Source of the DNA: a bacterium
GTDB lineage: Bacteria > Actinomycetota > Acidimicrobiia > Acidimicrobiales > CATQHL01
Assembly: GCA_026713745.1 (NCBI GenBank)
Contig: JAPONU010000015.1
Span: forward strand, 1 to 24,713
Reading direction: 5' to 3'
Length of the DNA stretch: 24,713 nt
Of this stretch, positions 23,235 to 24,713 are shown one piece after another; the stretch's first letter is position 1, and each line of letters begins with the position of its first letter. Under the pieces are notes generated by a model, which was not told the origin of the DNA, searched no databases, and saw only the letters and a list, made by a program, of their open reading frames with translations. The position numbers were made by a program, and so were the translations under genes.

Positions 23235-24713
23235 ATGATCACCGTGCTGCATCACGATGCTGACCGGGTCGTCGTCGAAGCGACACGCGTCCTGCGCGAC
23301 CTCTCCGCCCGCAGCCTGCTCGCCGACATCGCACTCGTGCCGGTCGGCGATGCCGCGTGGCCCGGGCAGCCGCGAGCCACGTGCGTACGTGCCGGCGAAA
23401 ACGCCGAGATGGGGCTGTTCGACGCGCTGGCGACCGATCCGGCGACCGATGGCCACGTCGTGACCGCGGTTGCCTCAGCCGACCTGGCACCGGAGGCCCA
23501 ACTCGAACTGGCCGCGGCGGTGCTGCGCATCACCGATCGGGGCATGAGCCTGTCGAGCGTGCCGGTGGTTGCGAGTTGCCTGTTCGTGCCGGAGTCGCGC
23601 GACGGCGGCGACATCCTTCCGGCCAAGGGGTTCTTCTCGGCGCGCACCGCCAACTTCGTCGCCCTCCCGGCGGACCGGCGGTTCGTGGACGGCGCGGCCG
23701 TTGCAATCGAATTCGCCGATGTGGATCGGGCCGCCTGGCACGCCGCGCTCGAGATCGCCACGTTGACCTCCGCGTGGCACGCCATGGCCGACAGCCGGTG
23801 GCAACCGGAGTTCCTCGCCCCCGGCGTCTCCGGGCACGGTCTCCGGTACGTTCGGTCCTCGGCCAGGCTCGTGTCCGTCCGGCGGGGCGGGCAGGCCGGT
23901 GCCGGCGACGACGTCCTGCCCGTGCCCGACGGATTCACGCCGGCGCCGGTTCCCGAGATTGTCGGTCGCACCGTGGCGGTCCTGCACCCCGAGGTCTTCC
24001 GGCTCGACAACCGGCTGGGCGAGGCGGGTACCCCCGGCGGGCGTGGCGGGGCGCTGAAGTTTCTCGCCGGCGCGCTCGGCGGCTTCTTCCCGCCGCTGGC
24101 ATCGGGTCTGCGCGGCTTCTGGTTGCTGCTGCGCGCGGAGGTCGTGAAGGCCCTCGGCGGCGACGCCGGATCTGGTGAGAGCGATCAGCCGTCGGCCGTG
24201 CAGCCGGATCGGCACGCGTCCGACGCACCGGCCGTCGTACTGGAGGGATTCGAGCCGAGGGTGTGGACCGATCTGGTTCGCAACGCCCTCGGCATTGCAG
24301 ACGGCGGCGGCACCGTCGAGGCCGCCGAGGCGCGCCGCGCGGCCGGTCACGAACAGTTCGTGTTCGTGGCGAGGGACAGCCTCGTCGATGACGCTCTCGA
24401 ACAGCGAGTCCACGCGGCGTTCCCGGAGGATGCCCCGGCCGCTAACGGTGATGCCGACCCCACCGGTGACGATGCCGACCCCACAGGGGGTGAGCCGGAC
24501 CTGGTCGGGAGCGGCACCGATCCCGCCGGGGTTGAGACCGGACCGGTCGAAGCCCTGCCCCGCCCGCGTGGCCTGCTGACGCTTCTCGATGATGCGTTCC
24601 GGCGCGAGATCGCCAGAGCCAAGGACCTCCGCCGGATTCAGCAACGCGAACTCGAAGACCTGGCGGAACAGATGGAGCGGACCGAGAAGGTCGAGCCGCC
24701 CGCAGCACTGCGC
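23235..24713 (+). CDS. Third large cassette protein, unknown, incomplete at window end
   Basis: ATG 23235, with GAGGGG 6 bases upstream, opens a frame of 493 codons that reaches the window edge without a stop. The N-terminal part (1-210) looks globular (MITVLHHDADRVVVEATRVL...; VPVVASCLFVPESRDGGDIL). Residues about 273-310 are hydrophobic with glycines (LKFLAGALGGFFPPLASGL and then GFWLLL), possibly a membrane-associated hairpin. Residues about 325-345 and 400-435 are low-complexity acidic linkers, the latter with a DADPTG repeat. Residues about 455-488 form a charged probable coiled coil (REIARAKDLRRIQQRELEDL). No family is recognised. The 46-base gap to the tubulin-like gene and strong third-position GC support a real, co-transcribed gene. 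The distinct GTPase described in similar loci is not evident here. Confidence 0.82.
   Translation, partial: MITVLHHDADRVVVEATRVLRDLSARSLLADIALVPVGDAAWPGQPRATCVRAGENAEMGLFDALATDPATDGHVVTAVASADLAPEAQLELAAAVLRITDRGMSLSSVPVVASCLFVPESRDGGDILPAKGFFSARTANFVALPADRRFVDGAAVAIEFADVDRAAWHAALEIATLTSAWHAMADSRWQPEFLAPGVSGHGLRYVRSSARLVSVRRGGQAGAGDDVLPVPDGFTPAPVPEIVGRTVAVLHPEVFRLDNRLGEAGTPGGRGGALKFLAGALGGFFPPLASGLRGFWLLLRAEVVKALGGDAGSGESDQPSAVQPDRHASDAPAVVLEGFEPRVWTDLVRNALGIADGGGTVEAAEARRAAGHEQFVFVARDSLVDDALEQRVHAAFPEDAPAANGDADPTGDDADPTGGEPDLVGSGTDPAGVETGPVEALPRPRGLLTLLDDAFRREIARAKDLRRIQQRELEDLAEQMERTEKVEPPAALR
24450..24484 (+). repeat. 21-bp period repeat encoding an acidic linker
   Basis: GATGCCGACCCCAC occurs at 24450-24463 and again at 24471-24484, encoding two DADPT units seven residues apart. 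It lies in the predicted disordered linker of the unknown third cassette protein. Confidence 0.7.

Noticed and set aside
23191..23238. 15-codon frame (GTG 23191) overlapping the ATG of the third cassette gene as ATGA
   Set aside because: Too short and without a ribosome site; the overlap can arise by chance.
21641..23242. 533-codon minus-strand frame antisense to the tubulin-like gene
   Set aside because: Shadow of a gene with N-terminal tubulin motifs in the same continuous frame; the product is Gly/His/Arg-biased.
23475..24644. 389-codon minus-strand frame over the third cassette gene
   Set aside because: The plus-strand frame from 23235 is open throughout, has a ribosome site and protein-like composition, and continues the operon; the minus frame does not.

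Overview
The window is about 24.7 kb of very GC-rich DNA. Several features point to an uncultured high-GC actinobacterium, probably of the Acidimicrobiia type. These are a SufU-type Fe-S scaffold with a class II desulfurase, many GTG starts, leaderless promoters (TAnnnT about 7 nt before a start codon), IS481-like debris and an orphan sugar-type ABC importer without its own ATPase. The taxonomic placement is inference, because there is no rRNA gene to confirm it.

Positions 1-6021 (+ strand) are metabolic housekeeping. They hold the tail of an unknown gene, a flavin reductase-like protein, a gamma-carbonic-anhydrase-family protein, and a SUF iron-sulfur assembly cluster: sufB, a small four-cysteine protein, sufD, a Rieske ferredoxin and sufC. 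A pterin carbinolamine dehydratase gene follows.

Positions 6022-9010 are an accessory and decaying zone, read mostly on the minus strand. It holds a nucleoside hydrolase, a 5'-truncated VapC/PIN toxin fragment, a two-gene module with an ATGA overlap that looks toxin-antitoxin-like (its second gene is an internal duplication), a 14-bp perfect palindrome, and the wreck of an IS481-family element.

Positions 9109-14769 (minus strand) hold sufC2-sufS-sufU followed by a lipoprotein solute-binding protein and two permeases. With the plus-strand SUF genes this completes the pathway: SufS and SufU supply sulfur, and SufB, SufC and SufD assemble clusters. It also means there are two SufC ATPases and one each of SufB and SufD.

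Positions 15146-24713 (+ strand) are the most unusual part. They encode a small three-helix membrane protein, a 1347-residue secreted and membrane-anchored von Willebrand A (vWA) protein with six cysteine-paired repeat modules, an 1136-residue tubulin/FtsZ-like GTPase homologue (GLGGSGGKT and GGTGAG motifs), and a third large unknown protein that runs off the window end. A vWA protein beside a tubulin-like protein recalls the membrane-remodelling system proposed for the FtsZl-1 family. The accompanying proteins here are not recognisable, so this cassette is the best candidate for an undescribed system. It probably continues past base 24713.
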